Assembly (NCBI RefSeq): GCF_000016345.1
Contig: NC_009379.1
Span: forward strand, 496,001-560,000
Source of the DNA: Polynucleobacter asymbioticus QLW-P1DMWA-1
GTDB lineage: Bacteria > Pseudomonadota > Gammaproteobacteria > Burkholderiales > Burkholderiaceae
DNA: 64,000 nucleotides
Reading direction: 5' to 3'
In this document: positions 46,685 to 55,835 of the stretch, one piece after another
How positions within the stretch are numbered: position 1 is the stretch's first letter
How the letters are laid out: every line of letters begins with the position of its first letter
The notes under the pieces: model-generated
Seen by the model: only the letters and a program-made list of their open reading frames with translations
The model's database searches: none
What the model was told of the DNA's origin: nothing
Translations under genes and position numbers: made by a program

Positions 46685-47998
46685 GTGAATAGCATTCAAA
46701 AAGAAGATTTAGCCGATTCTCCATACGATATTTTCAGGGTACTGTTGGTTGCTGTTTTTGCCGGGATCTTGGTTGGTATTGTCGGCGGTGCATTTAGGAC
46801 CTCCCTTAACTTCCTAGCTATTCAGTTTCATGCATTCATTGTTTATCTGCACGCGGTGGATAGCGGGTGGCTCATTCCCGGCTTTCTGGTTACCGCGCTG
46901 ATTACGAGTGTTTGCGTTGGAATCTCTCGGATGTTAGTCAAGTTAGAGCCCACCACGATTGGTAGTGGTATTCAGCATGTAGAGGCGGTTATGCATGGGG
47001 ATGCGAAGCCAAGTAAGTTCAGGGCTTTACCAATTAAATTCTTTGGCGGTCTGTTATCCATCGGATCTGGAATGGCTTTGGGTAGAGAGGGTCCTACTGT
47101 ACAAATGGCGGCTGTCATTGGCTCTCAGTGTGGAAAATTATTTCGTCTTAAAGCGGTTGAGCAATCGCTCTTGTATACCGCAGTAGCAGGCGCAGGGCTA
47201 TCGATTGCTTTTAATGCGCCTCTATCAGGTATTGCATTCTCATTTGAGGAGATATCAAAAAAGATCGACATCAAAAGATTGATTGTTTCCTTCGCTGCCG
47301 TGACTTCCGGCATGTTGGTCTTTCGGAACCATTTCGGAAACTCGATTGAATTTTTTGTTGGTGACCTTTTGCCGGATTCTGGTGTAACACTCTGCTTTTA
47401 TATTGTGTTCTCAGTATTGCTGAGCTTCATAGCAGCAATGTATAGTCGAACCATCATTGGCGCTTTAAATATTGCTGATTCTTTTCGCAGTATTTCTCCG
47501 GTTGTTAAAGCATCGATCATCGGCTTCGGTATCGGCTCACTAGCGTATTTTTACCCGAACTTGGTAGGGGGAGGAGATCTACAAGTTCAGTCTCTATTGA
47601 GTGGGGATTATTTTTTATTCCCCCTGATTTTGATCATGGCGCTACGATTTTTTCTGGGTCCAATTTGCTATTCCTCTGGAGTGCCTGGAGGAATATTTTC
47701 ACCCATCCTATTAATGGGTTCAGGTGTTGGTGTCCTTTTCGTGCTGTTGCTAAATCCATTATTAACTTATGCAGGAATCACTCAATTAGATCCTATTTCA
47801 TTTGCATTGGTTGGTATGGCGGCATTTTTTACGGTTGTTGTCAGAGCACCCCTTACAGGCATTTTGCTGGTGACGGAAATGAGTGGCAAGGTTAGCCTGA
47901 TGATCCCCTTGTTAATTGCCAGCGTCATCTGTACATTTATTCCCGTATTGTTAAAACAAGAGCCTATTTACGATGCATTAAGAGATAGGGGAACGTGA
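46685..47998 (+). CDS. CLC-family chloride channel or Cl-/H+ antiporter
   Basis: Inner-membrane CLC protein of 437 residues. Selectivity-filter motifs are GSGIQHVEAVM (helix D), GREGPTVQM with the gating glutamate (helix E-F) and GVPGGIFSPILLMGSG (helix N). FSFEEI keeps a Glu at the position of the proton glutamate of E. coli ClcA, which favours an antiporter. The start is GTG at 46685 with AGAAG upstream. There is no CBS domain. Together with the PoxB-like gene it could help in acid tolerance; that is inference. Confidence 0.88.
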   Translation: MNSIQKEDLADSPYDIFRVLLVAVFAGILVGIVGGAFRTSLNFLAIQFHAFIVYLHAVDSGWLIPGFLVTALITSVCVGISRMLVKLEPTTIGSGIQHVEAVMHGDAKPSKFRALPIKFFGGLLSIGSGMALGREGPTVQMAAVIGSQCGKLFRLKAVEQSLLYTAVAGAGLSIAFNAPLSGIAFSFEEISKKIDIKRLIVSFAAVTSGMLVFRNHFGNSIEFFVGDLLPDSGVTLCFYIVFSVLLSFIAAMYSRTIIGALNIADSFRSISPVVKASIIGFGIGSLAYFYPNLVGGGDLQVQSLLSGDYFLFPLILIMALRFFLGPICYSSGVPGGIFSPILLMGSGVGVLFVLLLNPLLTYAGITQLDPISFALVGMAAFFTVVVRAPLTGILLVTEMSGKVSLMIPLLIASVICTFIPVLLKQEPIYDALRDRGT

Positions 47999-48092
47999 GT
48001 CACCCATAGACTTATTTCTTTTATTTTCCACTTATTGCATTAACACTAAAATTTAATTCATCAAAATTGATCTTGTATAAGAAAGAGCAAAA

Positions 48093-49823
48093 ATGGCAAA
48101 AACTGCGGCTGAAGTCATTGTTGAAGTATTTGAGTCTGCTGGAGTAAAGCATTTTTATGGTGTGATTGGCGATACGCTAAACTATGTCAGCGATGCTATT
48201 TCTAAAAGCAGTATTGAATGGATACACGTTCGCCATGAAGAGGTCGGTGCCTTTGCGGCGGGAGCTGACTCTTATCTCACTGGCACTTTAGCCGGTTGTG
48301 CAGGCTCTTGTGGTCCTGGCAGCTTGCATTTAATTAATGGTGTGTATGAAGCTCACCGAAGTCGCATTCCATTGCTGGTGATTGCGAGCCAAATAGATAC
48401 GATGTCTCTCGGTACAGATATGCCACAAGAGATTGATTTTCTTAAAGTGTACTCAGACTGCTCCGTATTTTGTGAGCAGTTATATAACGCAGAGCAGGCT
48501 CGCCATTTAGCGGTGAGAGCTGTTCAGGCGGCGATTAGTAGACAAGGTCCAGCAGTCATTGTTCTGCCGGTGGATTTGAGTAAAGCGCTTGTGAAGGACG
48601 AGATTGCTTATTCCGTGCATATTCCTAATCCAATTCGTCGACCGAATGATGCTGAATTGAAGGAAGCTGCCAAGATTATTTCTGAAGGTAAAAAAATCGG
48701 TATCTATGCTGGGGCAGGTTGTAACGGTGCACACGATCTATTGATTGAGGTTGCCAAGAAACTGAAGGCGCCAATTGCACATACTTCACGTGCCAAAGAT
48801 TTTGTTGAATACGCCAATCCATACAACGTTGGAATGACGGGTTTACTCGGAGTGCATTCAGGCTTTCATATGATGAATGAGTGCGATACACTTCTTTTGC
48901 TGGGAGCCGATTTTGCCTGGGGCCAGTTTTATCCAAAGCACGCCAAGATAGTTCAGATCGATCGTGATGGTTCGCGTGTAGGAAAGCGTCATCCAGTTAC
49001 CTTGGGATTAGAGGGTGATGTCATTCCTTCCTTAGAGGCGCTTTTACCGCTGCTTACTGAGCATTCGAATGATGACTTCTTGAAAGAGTGTCTTGAGGAG
49101 CGCAAAAAGACAGAGGCTTCATTGGCGGGGGAAGAGTCCCCTGGAGATGGCTGCGTTATTCACCCTCAATATCTCACTCATCTGATTAATCAATATGCGG
49201 ACGAAGATGCCATCCTGACCGGTGATGTAGGGTCTGCAATGGTATGGGTACTGCGTCACTTTGATACCAATGGAAAACGTAGAAGCCTGATCAGCTTACG
49301 TAATGGCTCTATGGCCAATGCGATGCCTATGGCACTGGGGGCAAAAAAAGCGTTCCCAAATCGCCAAGTTATTAGTTTGTCAGGTGATGGTGGCTTAGCA
49401 ATGTTGATGGGTGATCTGCTCACCATCGATCAAGAAAATCTACCTATTAAAATCGTGGTGCTTAATAACAGCTCGCTCAACTTTGTTGAGTTAGAAATGA
49501 AGACTGAGGGATTGCTCAATAGCTTTACAGATCTGAAGAACCCGAATTTTTCTAAGATAGCAGAGGCTGTTGGTATCAAAGGGTTTGAGGCGACTAAAAC
49601 AGCTGATCTAGAGCAGACTGTAAAAGAGTTCTTAGCATATCCAGGCGCCGCCTTACTCGATGTTCATACGAATCGCTACGAATTAATTATGCCTCCTGAC
49701 ATTACGGAGAAAAATGTAGCCGGAATGGTGACTTACGGAATGAAGGCCTTAATTAGCGGAAGAATAAAAGATGTGGAAGGGCTTATGGTTGACCCTGTTC
49801 ATACATTGAAAAAGTTGGTCTAA
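48093..49823 (+). CDS. thiamine-pyrophosphate enzyme, PoxB-like pyruvate:quinone oxidoreductase
   Basis: 576-residue ThDP enzyme. The N-terminal domain has the catalytic Glu in HVRHEEVGAFAAGADSYLTG and AGSCGPGSLHLING, close to E. coli PoxB. The central domain (about 190-325) has the FAD-binding pattern, and the C-terminal domain has the ThDP motif SGDGGLAM...VVLNNSSLN. PoxB converts pyruvate to acetate and CO2, reducing quinone. I infer the substrate from similarity; acetolactate synthase-like or sulfoacetaldehyde enzymes are less likely. Confidence 0.8.
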   Translation: MAKTAAEVIVEVFESAGVKHFYGVIGDTLNYVSDAISKSSIEWIHVRHEEVGAFAAGADSYLTGTLAGCAGSCGPGSLHLINGVYEAHRSRIPLLVIASQIDTMSLGTDMPQEIDFLKVYSDCSVFCEQLYNAEQARHLAVRAVQAAISRQGPAVIVLPVDLSKALVKDEIAYSVHIPNPIRRPNDAELKEAAKIISEGKKIGIYAGAGCNGAHDLLIEVAKKLKAPIAHTSRAKDFVEYANPYNVGMTGLLGVHSGFHMMNECDTLLLLGADFAWGQFYPKHAKIVQIDRDGSRVGKRHPVTLGLEGDVIPSLEALLPLLTEHSNDDFLKECLEERKKTEASLAGEESPGDGCVIHPQYLTHLINQYADEDAILTGDVGSAMVWVLRHFDTNGKRRSLISLRNGSMANAMPMALGAKKAFPNRQVISLSGDGGLAMLMGDLLTIDQENLPIKIVVLNNSSLNFVELEMKTEGLLNSFTDLKNPNFSKIAEAVGIKGFEATKTADLEQTVKEFLAYPGAALLDVHTNRYELIMPPDITEKNVAGMVTYGMKALISGRIKDVEGLMVDPVHTLKKLV

Positions 49824-49852
49824 CATTATTTATTGGTGCTTATCCTAGAAGC

Positions 49853-50053
49853 TTAGGGTGGAGGTGGCGGTCCAAATCTCGGGCCTGGCGGCGGCGGTGC
49901 AAATCCTGGCCCGCCAGGTTGCTCGAAGAAGGGGCCCGGAGGAGGAGGGAAGCCTGGGCCTGCTGGGACAACATATACAGGGTCACTTGATGTACATCCT
50001 GCCATAGAAATCAGAATCATTAATTGAAATATAAGAATCTTTTTGTTTTTCAT
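49853..50053 (-). CDS. Pro/Gly-rich small lipoprotein
   Basis: 66 residues. The ATG at 50053 (MKNKKILIFQLMILISMAGC) gives a classical lipoprotein signal with lipobox SMAGC; the frame extends upstream without similarity to an export signal. The mature part is almost entirely P, G and F repeats (FPPPPGPFFEQPGGPGF). Likely a surface or periplasmic envelope protein of unknown function. A low-complexity tail like this is prone to length change. Confidence 0.6.
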   Translation of the reverse strand: MKNKKILIFQLMILISMAGCTSSDPVYVVPAGPGFPPPPGPFFEQPGGPGFAPPPPGPRFGPPPPP

Positions 50054-50262
50054 GGCTATATTTAAAGTTGTAGGTCTAATTTCAAGTCCATTTATACAAC
50101 GGCAACATATTAAACCAATCCTTGAAATAGAAAATCTTACGATGTATCTTTTTTTATAGATAAATGCAAATGCATTCAACAGTATTGATTGGTGAATTAC
50201 AAGAGATTTTATAATTTAAAAGGCTAGCAGCGGGATAACTAAATTAATAGTGGGGTAGCAAA

Positions 50263-50594
50263 ATGAAAATACCTTGTTTTTTATTGGGGCTAGTATTGCA
50301 ACAGGCTCGGTATTGGCCCAGTCCCCACCTACTGCCACGGGAGTATTGCGAGATGATCCCCATAGACCGGTGGATTCCATCAGCCGGAACCTTGGGGTAA
50401 CCCCTGAACAATTTAGAGCCTGCTTTAGTAATGTCAATCCAGCTCCTCGGGGATCTTTGCCAGGCTCTGATGAAAAGCATGCCAATAAGGCAGTTTTATT
50501 AGGCTGCTTACAAAAAGCTAATCCAGCTATTACAAATGATGGTCTTGATCGGGTAATGGATCGGTATAGACCTGGCGGTAGGGCTGCTCAGTAA
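50263..50594 (+). pseudogene. exported hypothetical protein with apparent -1 frameshift at a T6 run
   Basis: The C-terminal frame (from 50274) reads FFIGASIATGSVLAQSPPTATG... and has a perfect signal-peptide end but no ATG. The ATG at 50263 starts MKIPCF in another frame and runs into T6 at 50277-50282. Adding one T joins them into a complete exported protein of about 110 residues, with GGGG 7 nt before the ATG. As given, the ATG frame stops near 50400. The mature part has two Cys and no family I know. It may be a homopolymer sequencing error, a true mutation, or slippage-controlled expression. Confidence 0.55.
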
Positions 50595-50611
50595 GAGTGT
50601 ATGCAGGGGAG

Positions 50612-51835
50612 TTAAATACCAGGATGCTTTCTAATATCCTCCACTAAACCTTTAGTGGCATCCGGGTTAGCGGTATTTCCCCAGTTAGATCTGATGTAAT
50701 TGGTAATTTCCACAATTTCCTGATCATTTAATCTGGAGGCGAATGATGGCATCGGAATATAGCCATTGCGCGCAGTGAATCCGCGAATGATTACCTTAAT
50801 AATATTGTTTGGCCGAGCGGCTATTACTGCAGGGTTGCCGGCTAGAGGTGGAATAACCCCGGTAATACCTCTGCCAGAAGACTGATGACAGCCGCTGCAG
50901 TTATCAATATAAAGTCTGGTGCCAACTAGAGTGTTTGCATCCACTTTTTTTTGATCTTCTGACAAACTTGAATTGGCTGGCAAAGTCTTAAGGTAAGTTC
51001 CCATTGCCAATAGATCCGAATCAGTCATTTTTCCTGTGCTGTTATGAACCACCTCCTCCATTGGACCTAAGGCAGTTGTTTTGCTCTCATAGGATCCCGT
51101 TTTTAGGAAGCGTGCAATATCTTGAGCTGACCACTTGCCAAGACCTGTTAGCGGATTTGAGGTGATATTTAGGGCGTACCAGCCATCAATCACTGAACCT
51201 GTATAAGCCTTCGAATTTTCAATGGCCCCCATTAAATTACGAGGTGAGTGACAAGAGCTGCAGTGGCCTAAGCCTTCGACTAAATAAGCCCCACGATTCC
51301 ACGCGGCGGATTGAGTAGGATCAGATTTGTATGTCCCCGGTTTGAAAAATAATTCACGCCAAACAATCATGCTGCTTCGAATATTGAAGGGAAAATCTAG
51401 ATGATTAACCTCAATAGAATTCGAAACTGGTTGAATGGTTCTTAAATAATCGTAAATTTTGTCAGAGTCTTCTCTAGTCACTTTGGTATATGCCCCATAT
51501 GGCATAAAAGGGTAGAGATCCTGATCCTTTTTGTTTACTCCGTTATGAAGAACACGAAAAAAATCATCTTTGCTGTAAGACCCGATGCCGGTTTCTATAT
51601 CAGGCGTAATGTTCGGTGTGAGTAAATAGCCAAATTGATTTGCCATTTTGAGGCCACCAGCAAAGGGCTTTCCGCCTGGTGCTGTGTGACAAGAGGTGCA
51701 GTCTCCTGCGGTAGCTAGATAAGCGCCATCTTTTACGGCATCATCAGCAAAAGCATAAAAAGGTGCAAAGGCAACGGTTGCACAAAAAAACAGGCTTTTT
51801 AATCTGTTTGCCGAAGTGGATAAAGTGCAAAACAT
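50612..51835 (-). CDS. tri-heme cytochrome c (alcohol/aldose dehydrogenase cytochrome subunit type)
   Basis: 407-residue periplasmic protein. A signal peptide (FFCATVAFAPFYAFA) is followed by three class I heme domains with CTSCHT (near 47), CSSCHS (near 196) and CSGCHQ (near 320). This is the layout of cytochrome subunits of membrane alcohol, gluconate and sorbitol dehydrogenases. No partner dehydrogenase gene is adjacent, so its electron donor is unknown; the unlinked PoxB-like or other oxidases are only possibilities. Confidence 0.85.
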   Translation of the reverse strand: MFCTLSTSANRLKSLFFCATVAFAPFYAFADDAVKDGAYLATAGDCTSCHTAPGGKPFAGGLKMANQFGYLLTPNITPDIETGIGSYSKDDFFRVLHNGVNKKDQDLYPFMPYGAYTKVTREDSDKIYDYLRTIQPVSNSIEVNHLDFPFNIRSSMIVWRELFFKPGTYKSDPTQSAAWNRGAYLVEGLGHCSSCHSPRNLMGAIENSKAYTGSVIDGWYALNITSNPLTGLGKWSAQDIARFLKTGSYESKTTALGPMEEVVHNSTGKMTDSDLLAMGTYLKTLPANSSLSEDQKKVDANTLVGTRLYIDNCSGCHQSSGRGITGVIPPLAGNPAVIAARPNNIIKVIIRGFTARNGYIPMPSFASRLNDQEIVEITNYIRSNWGNTANPDATKGLVEDIRKHPGI

Positions 51836-51933
51836 GGGGCAGACCTCATATAGGATTAAATACTCTTAGCAGCATATTTATATTTAATATACCCGTTAAG
51901 ATTGATATATTGGTAATTTCTTAAGACTGGATT

Positions 51934-52371
51934 ATGGAAAACTATACCGCCTCATCCGATCTGATCCTCTTAATAGCACGCTGCTTGGTTTCGCCCATTA
52001 TGCTGGTCTACGGATTATCTAAATTATTGGACATTAGGGATGATTTTGAAGATAACCCCGCCACACAGCGATTCATGAAGGTATTTGATCATGGCGCAAC
52101 ACCCCCTTTATGGTTTGCTTATGCCAATGCCTTATTTCAATTTGGTATGGGACTAGCTATATTGTTGGGCTTTGAGACACGGATTGCAGCTGCCTTAGTG
52201 GCGCTCTGGCTGATTCCAGTAACGTATTTTGGGCATCCTTTTTGGGCGGGAATTGATCCCGCTGTGAATAAAGAAAACTTTATTAAGAATCTGGGGATCA
52301 TCGCTGCGTATCTCATGCTTTTCTGTTTTGGTGCTGGAAAATATTCATTAGATGCAGTACTTTTTGGTTAA
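51934..52371 (+). CDS. DoxX family membrane protein
   Basis: 145 residues with four helices (about 10-30, 62-82, 85-105 and 118-140). LIARCLVSPIMLVYGLSKLLDI at the N-terminus and MGLAILLGFETRIAAALVALWLIPVTYFGHPFW are DoxX-like. DoxX proteins are small quinone- or redox-related membrane subunits with mostly unknown roles. It is divergent from the tri-heme cytochrome gene with a 98-bp gap. Confidence 0.78.
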   Translation: MENYTASSDLILLIARCLVSPIMLVYGLSKLLDIRDDFEDNPATQRFMKVFDHGATPPLWFAYANALFQFGMGLAILLGFETRIAAALVALWLIPVTYFGHPFWAGIDPAVNKENFIKNLGIIAAYLMLFCFGAGKYSLDAVLFG

Positions 52372-52421
52372 AGAGTATTGCTAATCAAGAAAATAGATTT
52401 AATAAAAGGTATGCATCTACT

Positions 52422-52826
52422 ATGAAGTATTTCTTAACCGCCTTACTTACTTTGGCTACAGCATTTATCTCGCTCAAGGCGTATGCAGACCCCAATCTCT
52501 TTCAGTGCCAAGTGATCAGCGATGCCTACATAGGGGATAGTGGAACTCTAGACGTATTACGAGATGGCCCAAGAATGGGGCAGAAATTTACGGTAATCAA
52601 AAATACTGGAGAGCTGCTTGGGGATGTCATGGATGCCCTCAAAAACCCTAGAGTAGTTTCATTGGGCAGTGGGAAAAATGCTTATAAAGTCATTTGGGAG
52701 CAGGAGTCTGCGGATAAGAAGGGAGCCTTTGTCGATTACTTGAGTATCAATGCATCAGCAAAAGGAAAAAAGAAACCATTTGGTTTCTTTTCGGGCAGCT
52801 TACTCATGACGGGTTTTTGTGAATAA
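52422..52826 (+). CDS. exported hypothetical protein
   Basis: 134 residues with a signal peptide (LTALLTLATAFISLKAYA) and a mature domain containing FQCQVISDAYIGDSGTL and a C-terminal FCE, so one disulfide is possible. I recognise no family. It is 50 bp after the DoxX gene and probably in the same transcript. Confidence 0.6.
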   Translation: MKYFLTALLTLATAFISLKAYADPNLFQCQVISDAYIGDSGTLDVLRDGPRMGQKFTVIKNTGELLGDVMDALKNPRVVSLGSGKNAYKVIWEQESADKKGAFVDYLSINASAKGKKKPFGFFSGSLLMTGFCE

Positions 52827-52845
52827 AACCACCAAAAGACAGTTT

Positions 52846-53031
52846 TTATTTATGAGTGACTATCGACTCTTTTTCCATCGCTTCCAATGCCTTTTCAATT
52901 CTCATCAAATGAATCTCATTTTTTAGCGTAGTTTCATTCAGAATTTTTAATATTTTAGTGAGTGAGTGGATTTGAACTGCAGTCACTACGATAAGAATAA
53001 TAAATACGAATGTGGATATGAAATCAATCAT
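52846..53031 (-). CDS. single-pass small membrane protein
   Basis: About 61 residues from the ATG at 53031 (MIDFISTFVFIILIVVTAV): one transmembrane helix at the N-terminus, then an amphipathic/coiled helix (LTKILKILNETTLKNEIHLMRIEKALEAMEKE). No family recognised; a small helper or regulator of membrane proteins is plausible. An upstream ATG at 53049 would add only 6 residues. Confidence 0.45.
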   Translation of the reverse strand: MIDFISTFVFIILIVVTAVQIHSLTKILKILNETTLKNEIHLMRIEKALEAMEKESIVTHK

Positions 53032-53154
53032 AAAAGTCCTCGTACACAAATTTGTCGATTAATATGGTTTTATATTAATCGAAAATCATCATTTTTTGCC
53101 AAATACAACCATACAAGATCAAGAAATATTCAAGTCATCCTTGGAGATGTGATT

Positions 53155-53349
53155 ATGACTAAAGAAATAAGCTTAAAGCCTGAAATCCCCACATCGGAAG
53201 AAGAGGGCAGAAGCAGTGAGAACTCAGAGATTCTTTCGGATAGTGAGCGTAGAGCTAAGTTCGGAGTGAACGGTTCAAGGAGGGCTGCGCTAAGTAAGCG
53301 GGAAATGATGGAAAGGTTATCTCAGGAGAGATTTCCCTGGGAAGAATGA
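53155..53349 (+). CDS. small charged hypothetical protein
   Basis: 64 residues from the ATG at 53155, preceded by GGAG at 9 nt. Very acidic N-terminal half (EEEGRSSENSEILSDSE) and basic C-terminal half (GSRRAALSKREMMERLSQERFP); likely disordered and cytoplasmic. No family recognised. A strong terminator follows. Confidence 0.5.
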   Translation: MTKEISLKPEIPTSEEEGRSSENSEILSDSERRAKFGVNGSRRAALSKREMMERLSQERFPWEE

Positions 53350-53390
53350 GATTACGTCTAGGCTAGTTTTACTTTCAAAGCCTCAAATGA

Positions 53391-53422
53391 AAAAGCCCTT
53401 GAACATTCATTCAGGGGCTTTT
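53391..53422 (+). terminator. terminator after the small charged protein gene
   Basis: A 13-bp stem AAAAGCCCTTGAA/TTCAGGGGCTTTT with one G-T wobble. The T tract is short, but an A tract on the other side makes it usable in both directions. Confidence 0.75.
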
Positions 53423-53479
53423 CATTTCTAGTGAATCAGGGGTATCAGGTGGAGCCTTACCCCAAAACCAACTCATTGA

Positions 53480-53914
53480 TTACTGTGTAGCAGCAACACA
53501 GTTTGGTATCAATAAGACTGCTTTATCAATATTTCCTTTTGGTGCTTCGATGATATGCGGGGTTGCGCAGCTAAAAGTTTTATTAGCATATTGCGGAAGA
53601 CTTGTTGGAGCAAATTCAATTGCTCTAATAGCGTGAGACACACCCGAAGGTATTTCATCTTTTTTAAGACTATCTACATAGCTTTTAAAAATGCCTGGAG
53701 ATAATTTGTTTAATTTATTTTGATGCAGAAGATACAACTCTGATCCTGGTCCTGCAGGCATGCGGATAGCAATTTCACCCTTAGTTGATGGAGCGCTGAT
53801 AGCTCCACAAATATTTTCACCGGCAATAATTAATGGTTGATCCGTTCCTTGGCAGGCCGCAAAAGCCCCAAAGGAAAAAGTTGATAGAAGTGCGCCAATT
53901 AAATACTTTTTCAT
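53480..53914 (-). CDS. exported hypothetical protein
   Basis: 144 residues from the ATG at 53914 (MKKYLIGALLSTFSFGAFA), a clean signal peptide; AAGGATG lies upstream. The mature part has four cysteines (one each in CQGTDQ, NICGAIS, FSCATP and NCVAATQ), suggesting two disulfides. No family recognised. It is convergent with the small charged protein gene. Confidence 0.55.
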   Translation of the reverse strand: MKKYLIGALLSTFSFGAFAACQGTDQPLIIAGENICGAISAPSTKGEIAIRMPAGPGSELYLLHQNKLNKLSPGIFKSYVDSLKKDEIPSGVSHAIRAIEFAPTSLPQYANKTFSCATPHIIEAPKGNIDKAVLLIPNCVAATQ

Positions 53915-54160
53915 AATCATCCTTATTGGAATTAGTAAGCTAGATTTGTGGGTTTTATTCAGCAACCATACCTATTAAATAAAATATTACGATTTACATT
54001 TGTAGTATATTTGGAAAATATTTCTTAAGTAGCTTATTCTATATAGGACTCAGAAATAAGTACTGATGCTCAGGCCTAGATGGTTTAAGTTCTAGGGCAG
54101 GGCGGGGCATATTTCTGGTGCACCTTTGATTAATAGCAGCACTTAGCGTAATGTGAGTCC

Positions 54161-54904
54161 ATGCAGAATTTAACATCAATCATTTCAACGGTGACAGCTG
54201 CCTTTCTGGGTTCTTTTGTAGAGGTTGTTGAAGCCTTTACGATCGTGCTTGCGGTTGGCATCACGAATACATGGCGCTCTGCTTTTATAGGAACAGCAGC
54301 AGGATTACTAGTGTTGGTAGCGCTTGTGCTGGTGTTTGGGCCGCTACTTCAGCTTATTCCGATTGGTATCTTGCAATTTATTGTTGGGGTGCTACTGGGC
54401 TTATTTGGAATGCGCTGGCTGCGTAAGGCTATTCTTCGCGCATCAGGTTACATTGCCTTGCATGATGAGAGTAAGACATATGCAGAGGAGGTTAGCGCTC
54501 TCAATGCCCAAAAGAGAAGTAAGCGCGCTGATTATCTAGCTGCTATTGCTTCATTTAAAGCAGTTTTACTCGAAGGCATCGAAGTAGTTTTCATTGTTAT
54601 TGCAGTGGGTACTAGAGAGGGCTTAATGCTCTATGCAGGTATTGGGGCTTTATTAGCTTGCCTGATTGTTTTGCTAGTGGGGCTGGTATTGCATCGCCCC
54701 TTAACCCAAATACCAGAGAATTTATTAAAACTTTCAGTGGGCGTGATGCTAACCGCGTTTAGCGCATTTTGGATTGGTGAGGCAATGGGGGTTGAGTGGC
54801 CAGGTAGCGATCTCGTCCTACTCCCCCTGATTGCACTAATAGGAGTCTTTACTTTCTTATTGATTCGAATATTAAGCGCTGATCACAAGCATCTAAAGGC
54901 ATAA
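54161..54904 (+). CDS. COG4280-like membrane protein with two ExxE motifs
   Basis: 247-residue inner-membrane protein with about seven helices. Two copies of a related helix are visible: FVEVVEAFTIVLAVG (Glu21, Glu24) and LLEGIEVVFIVIAVG (Glu138, Glu141), one per half. ExxE in an equivalent helix pair is the metal-binding signature of FTR1/OFeT iron permeases (REGLE), though the leading Arg is missing. A charged cytoplasmic loop (HDESKTYAEEVSALNAQKRSKR) joins the halves. A cation transporter is likely. The next small gene is 3 bp downstream. Confidence 0.62.
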   Translation: MQNLTSIISTVTAAFLGSFVEVVEAFTIVLAVGITNTWRSAFIGTAAGLLVLVALVLVFGPLLQLIPIGILQFIVGVLLGLFGMRWLRKAILRASGYIALHDESKTYAEEVSALNAQKRSKRADYLAAIASFKAVLLEGIEVVFIVIAVGTREGLMLYAGIGALLACLIVLLVGLVLHRPLTQIPENLLKLSVGVMLTAFSAFWIGEAMGVEWPGSDLVLLPLIALIGVFTFLLIRILSADHKHLKA

Positions 54905-54907
54905 AAG

Positions 54908-55120
54908 ATGGAATTTTTACGTACTACTTTAAAAGAACTTCGCGATCTGTTTATAGATGATGGCAATTTGGTATTTTTATTGCTTTCTCTGATTGCAATA
55001 ATCAGTATCGCCGTCAAATGGTTGGGCCTTCAGCCAATTCTTGGAGGAATTCTTTTGCTCATAGGGTATCTCACTTTACTTACAGAGAGCGTGATGAGGT
55101 ACAGAAGAAAAAATAGATAG
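54908..55120 (+). CDS. small membrane protein, unknown
   Basis: 70 residues with one or two helices (LVFLLLSLIAIISIAVKWLG and ILGGILLLIGYLTLL) and a basic C-terminus (RYRRKNR). It starts 3 bp after the ExxE transporter gene, so it may be an accessory subunit. No family recognised. Confidence 0.5.
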   Translation: MEFLRTTLKELRDLFIDDGNLVFLLLSLIAIISIAVKWLGLQPILGGILLLIGYLTLLTESVMRYRRKNR

Positions 55121-55163
55121 TCACATTCTCTATGGCGACTAATGTGAAGCAGGGGTTGGGCGT

Positions 55164-55541
55164 CTACATGTAGTGAAATATCGGGCTTTCGCAATGCCCA
55201 ACAAAAACAGTTCTATTGATCAATCGGTTAGTTGCAGATGCCCTTGTGGAATTTAACTCTGTAAAGCTGCCAGTTCTGATGTCATAAACAAGATGACTTC
55301 GGCTTCGATTCTCAGGGCCATCATTTGTAGCATAGCAAACGATCGTCTTAGAGCTCCAATCACAGTTGTAATTTTCTAGCTTCTTATTTTCAAAAATATA
55401 CTTACGAGTTTCATCAGTCACTATGGAGCTATCTTCGCTTGTGACAACATTGCTGCCGTTGCAGGAGAGCACTAAATCAGCATCTTTTTTGGAGCAGGCA
55501 AGCAATACAGTGGCGAGAGTTAAAACTAACAATATTTTCAT
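55164..55541 (-). CDS. small lipoprotein, unknown
   Basis: 125 residues with a lipobox (VLLAC, residue 16) followed by SKKDADL, so the mature protein is probably at the outer membrane. It has further cysteines (LSCNGS, NYNCDWSS, IVCYATND and GHCES). No family recognised. It is convergent with the small membrane protein gene. Confidence 0.55.
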   Translation of the reverse strand: MKILLVLTLATVLLACSKKDADLVLSCNGSNVVTSEDSSIVTDETRKYIFENKKLENYNCDWSSKTIVCYATNDGPENRSRSHLVYDIRTGSFTELNSTRASATNRLINRTVFVGHCESPIFHYM

Positions 55542-55687
55542 ATTAAATTTAAAGATAATTTCAAATATTATAATAAATTATTAACTCTTCTGCCATTACA
55601 AATCCTATCAGATTCTCATAAAAAATAGGCTTTGGAGGGTGTAGTCGGGCGATGGTTCATGCTAGAGGGTATGGCGGTCTCAAGATG

Positions 55688-55704
55688 TAATACTTTAGCT
55701 CTAG
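55688..55704 (+). promoter_or_regulatory. 17-bp locus motif, copy 1
   Basis: TAATACTTTAGCTCTAG. The first of two direct copies 34 bp apart (about three helical turns) upstream of a small exported protein gene. Likely a LuxR-type response-regulator site (inferred). The rest of the 294-bp gap 55542-55835 shows no gene. Confidence 0.7.
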
Positions 55705-55721
55705 AGCCTTTATTCATCAGT

Positions 55722-55738
55722 TAATACTTTAGTTCTAA
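55722..55738 (+). promoter_or_regulatory. 17-bp locus motif, copy 2
   Basis: TAATACTTTAGTTCTAA, same orientation as copy 1. It is about 45 bp before a candidate -10 (TAGATT at 55772), so it would centre near -54 relative to the predicted start of transcription. Confidence 0.7.
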
Positions 55739-55835
55739 TGCTACCCATTTTCATATTTTTGTGATCTTTTGTAGATTAATATCCCGCTTGCTAAAAGAAA
55801 TTAGCTTCAATCTACAATTTATACAAGGAAATAAA

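Noticed and set aside
54079..54095. Sixth copy of the 17-bp locus motif
   Set aside because: Only 11 of 17 positions match, and the conserved TAATAC half is lost; kept only as a weak relative.
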